In this document: positions 57,498-64,000 of the stretch, one piece after another
Numbering within the stretch: position 1 is the stretch's first letter
How the letters are laid out: every line of letters begins with the position of its first letter
From: CAYRIY01 sp964424335
GTDB lineage: Bacteria > Bacillota > Limnochordia > DTU080 > RSA5
DNA length: 64,000 bases
NCBI GenBank assembly: GCA_964424335.1
Contig: CAYRIY010000003.1
Coordinates: 31,366 to 95,365 of the forward strand
Direction of reading: 5' to 3'
Made by a program: the position numbers and the translations under genes
The notes under the pieces: model-generated
The model's database searches: none
What the model was told of the DNA's origin: nothing
What the model saw: only the letters and a program-made list of their open reading frames with translations

Positions 57498-57962
57498 GTG
57501 CAGCAAAAAAGGTTCTTGGACCGAGTGTTGCAGTTCATGGGGATACACGAAGAGGACGAACCCGAAGAGACGACCCCTCCGCCGGAGCCCCCTCCGGTCG
57601 TTGCGCGCCAACAAATCGCGGCCACATCCGACCCGAGTAAGAAGAAAGGGCGTCTTGTCAGCCTCCCCGGCCCAAACCGCCCCTCGTCGCCTTTTCGAGT
57701 CTCGGTGGTGCACCCCAAGCGGTACGAAGAGGTAGAGCAGATCGCTGACCACCTCAAAGACCGGCAACCCGTCATCGTGGCGCTCGATGGGATCGACAAG
57801 GCGGTTTCGCGCCGAATCATCGACTTTGTCAGCGGCACGACATACGCCTTGGACGGCAGCGTGCACCGTATTGGGGAGGGCATCTTTCTCTTTGCGCCGA
57901 TCAACGTCTCGATCGACGCCGACCTAGCCCGCTCATGGCGGGAGGAGGAGATCTTTTCATAA
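57498..57962 (+). CDS. sepF: Cell division protein SepF
   Basis: SepF anchors and bundles FtsZ at the septum. The 154-residue product has an N-terminal amphipathic helix (LDRVLQFMGI) that binds membrane and a Pro/Glu-rich linker. The C-terminal SepF domain has VSVVHPKRYEEVEQIADHLKDRQPVIVALDGIDKAVSRRIIDFVSGTTYALDGSVHRIGEGIFLFAP. GTG 57498 is chosen because AGGAGG at 57482-57487 is too near TTG 57489. It overlaps proC by one base. Confidence 0.93.
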   Translation: MQQKRFLDRVLQFMGIHEEDEPEETTPPPEPPPVVARQQIAATSDPSKKKGRLVSLPGPNRPSSPFRVSVVHPKRYEEVEQIADHLKDRQPVIVALDGIDKAVSRRIIDFVSGTTYALDGSVHRIGEGIFLFAPINVSIDADLARSWREEEIFS

Positions 57963-58768
57963 TGCGCATTGGTTTCGTAGGCGCTGGAATGATGGCGGAA
58001 GCGCTCATCGGTGGAGTGCTTGCGGCAGGCATTGCAGCGCGTGAGTCTGTCATGGCTTCAGACGTGAGCGGCGAGCGAAGGGCGGAAGTCGAACGGCGGC
58101 ACGGCATCCGGACATCGGCTGACAACACGGAGGTCGTCCGGTTTGCGGACGTCGTCGTTCTCGCCGTCAAGCCGCAGCATGCCCTCAGCGCGCTGCAATC
58201 GATCGGCCAAGAAGTGGCCAAAGAAAAGCTGATTCTTTCTATTATGGCCGGCGTGCCGACGCGCGCGATCGAGGAGCGCCTCCCGGAGGGCGTCCCGGTC
58301 ATCAGGGTGATGCCAAATATTCTCTGCGTGGTGAAGGAAGCGGCCTCCGCCGTGGCCAAGGGCGTCCACGCAACGGACGAGCACCTTGCCACCGCGCTGC
58401 GAATTTTTTCTTCCGTAGGCGTCGCCGTCAGTGTCGACGAGTCGCTGATGGACGCCGTCACGGGTCTTTCCGGAAGCGGACCGGCGTACGTTTTTACCGT
58501 GATCGAAGCGCTTTCCGACGGTGGAGTCGCCGCGGGATTGCCCCGGCCGATTGCGCTCAAGCTCGCTGCGCAGACGGTCTTAGGGGCGGCCAAGATGGTC
58601 CTTGAAGGGGACGACCATCCGGCCGTCCTGCGCGAGCGAGTGACGTCGCCTGCCGGAACGACGGTCGAAGGGCTTGCCGTCCTCGAATCAAAAGGAGTTC
58701 GAGACGCGTTTGCCCAGGCCGTTCGCGCCGCGGCCCTTCGATCAAAGCGTTTAGGAGAGGGGTCATAA
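57962..58768 (+). CDS. proC: Pyrroline-5-carboxylate reductase
   Basis: ProC makes proline from pyrroline-5-carboxylate with NAD(P)H. The 268-residue protein starts MRIGFVGAGMMAEALIGGVLAAGI, then DVVVLAVKPQH, MPNILCVVKEAASAVAKGVHA, and the substrate-binding LTGLSGSGPAYVFTVIEALSDGGVAAGLPR with VTSPAGTTVEGLAVLE. The ATG shares a base with the sepF stop, and GAGGAGGAG precedes it. It lies between sepF and yggT, as in B. subtilis ylm-proC variants. Confidence 0.96.
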   Translation: MRIGFVGAGMMAEALIGGVLAAGIAARESVMASDVSGERRAEVERRHGIRTSADNTEVVRFADVVVLAVKPQHALSALQSIGQEVAKEKLILSIMAGVPTRAIEERLPEGVPVIRVMPNILCVVKEAASAVAKGVHATDEHLATALRIFSSVGVAVSVDESLMDAVTGLSGSGPAYVFTVIEALSDGGVAAGLPRPIALKLAAQTVLGAAKMVLEGDDHPAVLRERVTSPAGTTVEGLAVLESKGVRDAFAQAVRAAALRSKRLGEGS

Positions 58769-58772
58769 TCAC

Positions 58773-59036
58773 TTGATGTTATCCCGGCTCGCTGCGGCCC
58801 TTTTTGAGCTTTACGGCTGGCTGATCTTTGCCCGCCTCATCCTCTCGTGGATCCGGCTCGACCCATATCACCCGATCGTTCAGTTTCTCTATCGCATCAC
58901 GGAGCCGGTCCTGAGGCCGGCCAGGCAGCTCATCCCGCCGGCCGGCGGCCTCGACTTCTCACCGATCGTGGTCTTTATCGTCTTGAGGCTCGTCGGAAAC
59001 TTCATCGTGCGACTCTTGTGGTCGGTGGGGTTGTGA
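58773..59036 (+). CDS. YggT family membrane protein
   Basis: The 87-residue protein has two membrane segments (LFELYGWLIFARLILSWIRL and FSPIVVFIVLRLVGNFIVRLLW) with a loop HPIVQFLYRITEPVLRPARQLIPPAGG. This matches YggT/YlmG proteins of division clusters. Possible starts are TTG 58773 and ATG 58776; AGGAGAGGGG precedes both. It begins four bases after proC. Confidence 0.92.
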   Translation: MMLSRLAAALFELYGWLIFARLILSWIRLDPYHPIVQFLYRITEPVLRPARQLIPPAGGLDFSPIVVFIVLRLVGNFIVRLLWSVGL

Positions 59037-59043
59037 ATTGACC

Positions 59044-59847
59044 ATGCAGCCCATCGTGAACATTGACCGCGACCGCCTCCTCAGTCATTTGCGCGGCGAA
59101 GACGAGCGCGCCGTCGGCGCCCGAATCGCCGATCTCATGGAGATTGCTTTACGGGACGGTGAGCCCGTTCGCACGGACTTTCTCGATCCCCACCAACAAA
59201 AGGTGGCGATCGGGATACTTGAGTCGGTTCCCGACGTATCGTATCGGACCTACGGGGGTTACCCGGCGGCCGAGCGCAAGCGAATCCTCGTCTTTCCCCA
59301 GTACTACCTCGTCGAGTTGTTGGTCGACCCTCTGTCGGCCATCGATGTGGTTGTCAAGAGCGCGTTTGATACGGTGTCGCACCGGGACTTTCTAGGCGCC
59401 ATACTTGGGACAGGCCTCGACCGGGATAAGATTGGCGACATCATCGTGACGGGTCGTGGATGTCAGGCCGTCGTTGCCGCAGAGTCCGCCGAGTATTTGC
59501 TCGGGGCCTTGGACCGCGTCGGCAAAGCGCCGGTCGAAGTCGTCGAGATCGATCCCGAACAGCTCGAGGTGGCGCCTGAGCGCGTCAAGGAGATCCGGGC
59601 GACGGTGGCGTCGCTCCGCTTGGATGCGGTGGCCAGTTCCGGATACGGCGTTTCGCGCACAAAAATGGCAAGAGAAATCAAGGCAGAGCGCGTGAAAGTA
59701 AACTGGGTCCCGGTCCGAAATCCCGCGCACGAAGTTGGCCAGGGGGACGTCCTATCGATCCGGGGACGCGGCCGTGTCGTTATCGAAGAGGTGCAAGGCA
59801 CGACGAGAAAAGGCCGGATCAACGTATTGCTAAAACGGATGAGCTAG
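59044..59847 (+). CDS. ylmH: YlmH family S4-domain RNA-binding protein
   Basis: The 267-residue product has an N-terminal YlmH domain (DFLDPHQQKVAIGILESVPDVSYRTYGGYPAAERKRILVFPQY). A C-terminal S4 domain follows: LRLDAVASSGYGVSRTKMAREIKAERVKVNWVPVRNPAHEVGQGDVLSIRGRGRVVIEEV. It binds RNA or ribosome and occurs between YggT and DivIVA in many Bacillota. The start is ATG 59044 or TTG 59038. Confidence 0.93.
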   Translation: MQPIVNIDRDRLLSHLRGEDERAVGARIADLMEIALRDGEPVRTDFLDPHQQKVAIGILESVPDVSYRTYGGYPAAERKRILVFPQYYLVELLVDPLSAIDVVVKSAFDTVSHRDFLGAILGTGLDRDKIGDIIVTGRGCQAVVAAESAEYLLGALDRVGKAPVEVVEIDPEQLEVAPERVKEIRATVASLRLDAVASSGYGVSRTKMAREIKAERVKVNWVPVRNPAHEVGQGDVLSIRGRGRVVIEEVQGTTRKGRINVLLKRMS

Positions 59848-59917
59848 GAGGGCCCAAACGCACCTACCTACGAAACGTGTCCGATCAGCGGTCGGTGGGG
59901 AGAAAGGAGAGGTTCGC

Positions 59918-60475
59918 GTGCTTACGCCAAGAGATATTCATGAAGCCGATTTCAAGAGGGTTTGGAAAGGATATAGCCCCGAAGAGGTCGACGAGTTTTT
60001 AGGGCGCGTGGTCCTTGAATACGAGAAGATCTACAAAGAAAACCTCGCACTCCGCGAGAAGGTAGAGGCCCTCGAGGAGCGCGTTGCCAAATACACGTCG
60101 TCTGAGACGCAAATTGCAGTCACTCTTGAAGTAGCGAAGGAGGCCGCGGCGGACGCCAAGGCAGCCGCAGCCAAAGAAGCGGAGGCGACCTTGCTGAGAG
60201 CTCGGGCTGAAGCCGATCAGATCATCGAGCGCGCGCGGAGGGTCGCAGCGGCCAAGGCGCAACAGCTTCTTGGTCTGCAAGAGAGCGTCGAGCGGTTTCG
60301 AAGCCAGGCTAGCGGCGCTTTGAAGTCCTTCCTGGCGGAAATGGACAACTGGGAGATCGATGTTCCCGATGTGATCGCCCAAGAAGTGGCGGCAGGCGAC
60401 GACCCAGGCGAGCAGTTTGACCTGGAGGACGACGAGGAGCTGGAGGACATCGACGATCGCCCCGATCGGCCTTAG
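59918..60475 (+). CDS. divIVA: DivIVA cell-pole and septum organiser
   Basis: DivIVA binds curved membrane and recruits division and sporulation factors. The 185-residue product has LTPRDIHEADFKRVWKGYSPEEVDEFLGRVVLEYEKIYKENLALREKVEALEERV, a membrane-binding start and coiled coil. A second coiled coil (AKEAAADAKAAAAKEAEATLLRARAEADQIIERARRV) follows, then an acidic tail. GTG start follows AAAGGAGAGG. It closes the division cluster. Confidence 0.94.
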   Translation: MLTPRDIHEADFKRVWKGYSPEEVDEFLGRVVLEYEKIYKENLALREKVEALEERVAKYTSSETQIAVTLEVAKEAAADAKAAAAKEAEATLLRARAEADQIIERARRVAAAKAQQLLGLQESVERFRSQASGALKSFLAEMDNWEIDVPDVIAQEVAAGDDPGEQFDLEDDEELEDIDDRPDRP

Positions 60476-60530
60476 TCTTCAAAGCGAATCCAAGAGATAG
60501 GTTTTTGGCAATCGCGCCAGTTATTGCGCC

Positions 60531-60559
60531 CTGACAATAGAATCATCCAGGTTTACAAT
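60531..60559 (+). promoter_or_regulatory. Sigma-A-type promoter ahead of the M14 peptidase-like gene
   Basis: CTGACA (60531-60536) and TACAAT (60554-60559) have 17-base spacing. Both hexamers match five of six consensus positions. The transcript would begin near 60566, some 70 bases before the ATG at 60637. Confidence 0.7.
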
Positions 60560-60636
60560 AAAAAGCGTCAATCGCACAAGAGTTGGCGAAACCATTGCAG
60601 CCTACATCGCAGCAAACGTCGAGGAGTGGTCCAACT

Positions 60637-61452
60637 ATGGCGAGAAGCATCGCTTACGCCGTTTTCGCGCTTTGGTTCGCGTGGATCGGCGTATTTTTAT
60701 TCGACCTGGATGTTGACGCGGCCCAGGCCGGCACTACGGTAATCCGCGCAGGCCAAACAGCGACGGTCGATTCTGATCCGATAGGCGATCGCCGCAAGCT
60801 AACGCTCGGGTCAGGGGAAAGCTGGAGCACCGCATACTACGTCATCGACAGGGGGAATGGCCCCGTCGTCATGATCGTCGCGGGCATCCACGGCAATGAA
60901 CCGGCGGGCGCAGCCGCGGCAGAAAGGATCAAAGAGTTCCCCATTAAACGCGGACAACTCATCGTGCTGCCTAGGGCGAACGAGTACGGCCTAAATCGCG
61001 GGGTTCGCACCGACGCGAGCGGATCGGACCTCAACCGAGACTTCCCCCGAAAACGGGGCGAGCGAGCCGACACGCCGCTGGCCAGGGCCATTTGGGACGT
61101 CGTCGAACGCTACCGGCCCGATTGGCTCATGGACCTGCACGAGGGGTACGACTACCACGTGAGAAACTCAAAGTCCGTTGGACAGTCGGTCATATACGAT
61201 CCGAACGGTTCGCCGATCGCGACAGCCGTCAATCACATCGTAAGTCGTCTAAACGAGGTTGCACCCAAAAACGAACGATTTTCCATCATCAAGTATCCGG
61301 TGAAAGGTGGAATCGCTCGCTCGGCTTCGGATCTTTTGGGAACGAATGCGATGATCGTGGAGACAAATCGCGTACACGACGGAATGAGCCAGCGCATTCG
61401 GTACCATGAGATCGCAGTGAGGTCGCTGTTAGAGCACCTTGGGATGCTTTGA
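60637..61452 (+). CDS. Exported M14-type (succinylglutamate desuccinylase/aspartoacylase-like) hydrolase
   Basis: The 271-residue product has an N-terminal membrane or signal segment (SIAYAVFALWFAWIGVFLF) and a zinc-dependent M14 fold. Motifs are VAGIHGNEPAG (zinc ligands H and E), ASGSDLNRDFPR, and LMDLHEGYDYH (zinc ligand H). IVETN lies near the C-terminus. This is the AstE/AspA superfamily. Export suggests a peptidoglycan or peptide substrate. ATG 60637 follows GAGGAG at 60621-60626. The convergent permease gene begins 12 bases after it. Confidence 0.83.
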   Translation: MARSIAYAVFALWFAWIGVFLFDLDVDAAQAGTTVIRAGQTATVDSDPIGDRRKLTLGSGESWSTAYYVIDRGNGPVVMIVAGIHGNEPAGAAAAERIKEFPIKRGQLIVLPRANEYGLNRGVRTDASGSDLNRDFPRKRGERADTPLARAIWDVVERYRPDWLMDLHEGYDYHVRNSKSVGQSVIYDPNGSPIATAVNHIVSRLNEVAPKNERFSIIKYPVKGGIARSASDLLGTNAMIVETNRVHDGMSQRIRYHEIAVRSLLEHLGML

Positions 61453-61464
61453 TGCATTTCGCGA

Positions 61465-62550
61465 TTACCTGGCCGCGGCGCGTGCCGGCTTTTGGCTGCG
61501 ATGTGCCAGTTTGCCGCTGTGTGCTTGGACTGCTAACAGCGCTACCGATACAAGGATCAAGGCAACGTCGCCGGTCATCTCACGCCAGCTCAGGGTGCCG
61601 TGGACGATCCTGGTTCCACCGAAGGCAAGGAGAAGGCTGGCCGCGGGTGACAACAACCAAATACGCCACATCCTATTGACGGCTCGCCGATCAAAGTTCC
61701 GACCTCCTTTGGCCAAACCGACGGCGGTCAAACCGATCAAAGCAGCTTGGGCGTAGGGAACCGGAAACCCGACTAATGATGCATACATTACCGCTGTTCC
61801 CGTGACGAGTGCAACAAGGCTGCTGTCTAGGAGTGTAACGCGGGCGATCGGGTTCACGTTCTTCCCGAGGAAGCGCCCGCCAAGTGCGAGTGATCCCGCA
61901 GCGAGCACGATGCCGCAAAGCAAGACGCTCGATCCCGTTCCCAGGATACCGGAGGCGGCAAGCGGGCCCGCAGCGCTTGCCACACTGTTCATACCTGCTG
62001 CGATCGCTTGAACGCACCCTGCGCATAAAGCGATGCGCCTTAGCACGGGCCTGATCTGACCGTTTTTCGCGCTGGCCGCGAGGCGAATCTCGAGCCAGGA
62101 GACGACAACCTTGCGTAAGATTGCCACCGCGATAAACGTCGCAAGTGGCAGCGCACACCACACTGCGAGGACGTGTAGGGCGCGATGAGTATCCAGCCCG
62201 CCGATCGCGACGCCTGCACCGACCATTGCTCCGAGGATCGCCTCGCTGCCTGAGAGTGGAGTGCGGAGCAATTGGGCGAGTAGGAGCACGGAGCCAGCCG
62301 ATCCGATCACGACCAACGCGTCGACGTAACCGATTCCCCCGATCAAGAGGCCGCCGCTCAGCGTATGTGTAACGGCCGGACCCCCCAAGATTGCTCCGAC
62401 GAAGGTGCATGCGAAGATCACCGCCAATGCGGCGACCCGCTTCGTGAACACGCCGTCTCTAGAGTGAAAGCCAATGGAGGCGGCGGTTACGCTTGCCCCC
62501 AAAACCAAGCTGAAGACTCCAGCAAACGATAATAATGCGAGTTCCAACAT
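61465..62550 (-). CDS. PiT family permease (phosphate or sulfate, CysP-like)
   Basis: The 361-residue protein has about ten hydrophobic segments, with a repeat pattern of the PiT family: VTAASIGFHSRDGVFTKRVAALAVIFACTFVGAILGGPAV and AQLLRTPLSGSEAILGAMVGAGVAIGG. The typical G-N-D-x-x-N-A motif is not clear, so it could be the CysP-type sulfate permease or another anion carrier. There is no adjacent regulator. Start at 62550 is ATG. Confidence 0.7.
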   Translation of the reverse strand: MLELALLSFAGVFSLVLGASVTAASIGFHSRDGVFTKRVAALAVIFACTFVGAILGGPAVTHTLSGGLLIGGIGYVDALVVIGSAGSVLLLAQLLRTPLSGSEAILGAMVGAGVAIGGLDTHRALHVLAVWCALPLATFIAVAILRKVVVSWLEIRLAASAKNGQIRPVLRRIALCAGCVQAIAAGMNSVASAAGPLAASGILGTGSSVLLCGIVLAAGSLALGGRFLGKNVNPIARVTLLDSSLVALVTGTAVMYASLVGFPVPYAQAALIGLTAVGLAKGGRNFDRRAVNRMWRIWLLSPAASLLLAFGGTRIVHGTLSWREMTGDVALILVSVALLAVQAHSGKLAHRSQKPARAAAR

Positions 62551-62778
62551 GCTGACGTAGGACTCCCCGACTAATCTATGACTCCTAGCGGTATATGAGT
62601 GGGCGCCCCAAAGCGGTGACAGCCGGCGCGGGCGCCTTGGCGCGTGACCACCTGACCTGGAAGGTGAGCCAAGCAGTGATCGAGAACTTCAGGCGTACAC
62701 GCTTTTGGAGCAGTACCCACTTGTGGAGCGCCCACAACCGAAAGGCAGTGGGGCCCATGATGAGGAGAGCGGTCGATC

Positions 62779-63894
62779 GTGTCCTATATGGGCTATGTGC
62801 GTGAGACGGGCGCGGGTGGCGCTCGAAACTATGTTGCCGTTGTAGCGTCGGTGATCTGTTCGACCACGCCGGTGCGGGAGATTGGAACGGCTTTTCCGGA
62901 GGCGCTTCCCGTCGTGCACCAGTACGGGTGCGGTCAGATGGGCGACGATCTCGCCCAAACGCGGCGAACGTTGGTAGGCGTTGCAGCCAACCCGAACGTA
63001 GCGGCCGCGCTCGTCGTGGGCCTTGGTTGCGAGAACAACCAGGCGCCAGTGCTCGCGCAATCGATTCAGGCAAAGAAGCCGATCCAGGTGATCGGCATTC
63101 AGGAGCTTGGCAGCAGCGAAAAGACCGTCCAGGTCGGAATCGAAATCGTCGAGCAGATGATCCGCTCCACACGAATTGAGCGCTCGTTGCTCCAGCCGGA
63201 CCATCTGACGGTTGGCGTCGTCGGCGTCGAACCGGACGATGAGGCTTTGGCGACGGTGTTTCCGGCTGTCGGGCGGGCCGTGGATGCCCTCGTCACGTCG
63301 GGCGCTCGCGTCATACTCGGCGTCGGGGCAGGACTCGCGCCGTATGGAGCGAGTCTGGCGGACCGGGCACGTGACACCCAGACGGCTGAGGGCCTGGCAC
63401 GGATGGGCGAGGGGCTTGCTCGGCGACGCTGGCAAAAGCCAGTGGACGGCAAACTGAATCGCCGCCCGTGGACGGACGAGGAGGTTGCGCGGGCCAAACT
63501 CGAGGCCTCGATCAGTGGTTCGGTACTCATCGACGCCGTCGTGGACTATTCCGAGCGGTCGACCGCCCGCGGACTCACGTTGATGACGGTGCCATCCAAC
63601 CCCGTCGAGGCAATGACCGGTCTGGTTGCCGGGGGCGCCTCCGTGATCATTGCAGCGTCCGCCCGGGGGCTCTTGACCGGCGCCCTAGGAGCGCCAACGA
63701 TTGTCGTTGCGCCGACGCGAAGCGGGTTTGATCCGTTTGATGAGTTTATCGACCTAAAGCTGATGAGCGACAAGGCGGCCGAGACCGATCGCGTCCTCCA
63801 AAAACTGTACGCCGTCGCATCGGGAGAGGAGACGCTGACGGAACGACAGCGCCTGAGCAGTTTCGCCATCTCCCAAGTCGGCACCCCCTTTTGA
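62779..63894 (+). CDS. UxaA family hydrolase, catalytic half
   Basis: The 371-residue product resembles the C-terminal catalytic part of altronate and galactarate dehydratases: YVRETGAGGARNYVAVVASVICS, VVHQYGCGQMGDDLAQTRRTLVGVAANPNVAAALVVGLGCENN. The rest is as usual (PSNPVEAMTGLVAGGASVIIAASARG, GAPTIVVAPT). No N-terminal SAF domain is fused to it. In split systems the SAF part is a separate gene; the truncated gene at 63985 could be that partner. GTG 62779 is used; no strong SD is visible. Confidence 0.75.
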   Translation: MSYMGYVRETGAGGARNYVAVVASVICSTTPVREIGTAFPEALPVVHQYGCGQMGDDLAQTRRTLVGVAANPNVAAALVVGLGCENNQAPVLAQSIQAKKPIQVIGIQELGSSEKTVQVGIEIVEQMIRSTRIERSLLQPDHLTVGVVGVEPDDEALATVFPAVGRAVDALVTSGARVILGVGAGLAPYGASLADRARDTQTAEGLARMGEGLARRRWQKPVDGKLNRRPWTDEEVARAKLEASISGSVLIDAVVDYSERSTARGLTLMTVPSNPVEAMTGLVAGGASVIIAASARGLLTGALGAPTIVVAPTRSGFDPFDEFIDLKLMSDKAAETDRVLQKLYAVASGEETLTERQRLSSFAISQVGTPF

Positions 63895-63899
63895 TTTTA

Positions 63900-63916
63900 G
63901 CTCCCCCTCGGGGAGC
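63900..63916 (+). repeat. Small hairpin after the UxaA-like gene
   Basis: GCTCCCC and GGGGAGC (63900-63906 with 63910-63916) form a 7-bp stem with a three-base loop. It lies six bases after the stop. No T run follows, so it is only a possible terminator. Confidence 0.45.
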
Positions 63917-63984
63917 GATCCACGGCACTGTGGTGACACGATCGACCAGCGGCTGTTGACAGATTGCTAGAGGAGCGTGAGGAC

Positions 63985-64000
63985 GTGGCTGGTTCGTCCG
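63985..64000 (+). CDS. Start of a gene cut by the window edge
   Basis: A GTG at 63985 follows AGAGGAG at 63969-63975 (nine-base spacing) and continues M-A-G-S-S to the right edge. Only five codons are visible, so the product cannot be identified. It could be the SAF-domain partner of the UxaA-like gene. Confidence 0.3.

Noticed and set aside
62595..62804. 69-residue open frame before the UxaA-like gene
   Set aside because: It has no SD, overlaps the UxaA-like start and has no SAF-domain-like sequence.
63956..63961. TTGACA as a promoter at the right edge
   Set aside because: A -10 would fall at about 63979-63984, directly on the GTG start at 63985, and no TATAAT-like sequence is there.

Overview
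The window is about 60% G+C chromosome from an endospore-forming member of the Bacillota. It carries a complete spoIIIAA-AH operon, spoIVB, spo0A, the dipicolinate synthase pair dpaA/dpaB, a sleB-ypeB germination pair, PdaB/YlxY-type deacetylases and SPOCS-like spore proteins. The order tlyA-nadK-argR-recN-spoIVB-spo0A followed by steA-mctB, together with the efp-CD1247-type gene, DUF2273 genes and a HlyD-like gene before yggS-sepF, looks more like Clostridia or other deep-branching Bacillota than like Bacillus. TTG and GTG starts are very common. I cannot name the genus. There are no tRNA, rRNA, transposase, prophage or CRISPR signals, so this is core chromosome with a few accessory spore-surface genes.

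Layout. 1-0.75 kb: the end of a Cys-pair protein and a small ORF. 0.86-5.9 kb: shikimate genes aroC-aroK-aroB-aroQ, then an Xaa-Pro peptidase and efp. 6.0-12 kb: a CD1247-type zinc-ribbon protein and spoIIIAA-AH behind a possible sigma-E promoter. 12.2-16.4 kb: accB, accC, the Asp23/AmaP/DUF2273 envelope-stress set and nusB. 16.5-28.2 kb: xseA-xseB-ispA, a large structured RNA that I identify as OLE RNA, then dxs-tlyA-nadK-argR-recN-spoIVB-spo0A, closed by a strong terminator. 28.3-34 kb: steA, an MctB-like protein, a GT2 and an MraY-like transferase in overlapping order, then dinG. 34-40 kb: two sporulation deacetylases, a convergent GH18 hydrolase, mlpA, dut, ymxH and a stress protein. 40.1-48 kb: a lysine riboswitch ahead of dapB-dpaA-dpaB-asd-dapA, then rnj-tepA-ylzJ. 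48-53.6 kb: spore-associated accessory genes (SPOCS-like protein, CAP protein, glycosyltransferase, Cys-rich protein, sleB-ypeB). 53.6-60.5 kb: a Na/Pi transporter, uppP, a HlyD-like protein and the division cluster yggS-sepF-proC-yggT-ylmH-divIVA. 60.6-64 kb: an exported M14-type hydrolase, a PiT-type permease and a UxaA-type enzyme.

How the parts fit. The dap/dpa block makes diaminopimelate and lysine for the wall and dipicolinate for the spore core, with lysine feedback through the riboswitch and a possible sigma-K promoter ahead of dpaA. spoIIIA, spoIVB and spo0A run sporulation, and sleB-ypeB and the deacetylases act on cortex. ispA, dxs, uppP and the GT4 enzyme converge on polyprenyl phosphate.

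The most notable non-coding signals are the OLE RNA at 19.2-19.86 kb, with its own extended -10 promoter and no adjacent oapA, and a recurring hairpin leader element. The element lies directly in front of the ribosome-binding sites of accC (12906-13027), a PdaB-like gene (34009-34133) and, in a shortened form on the minus strand, the SPOCS-like gene (48782-48838). I do not recognise this element as a known RNA family.
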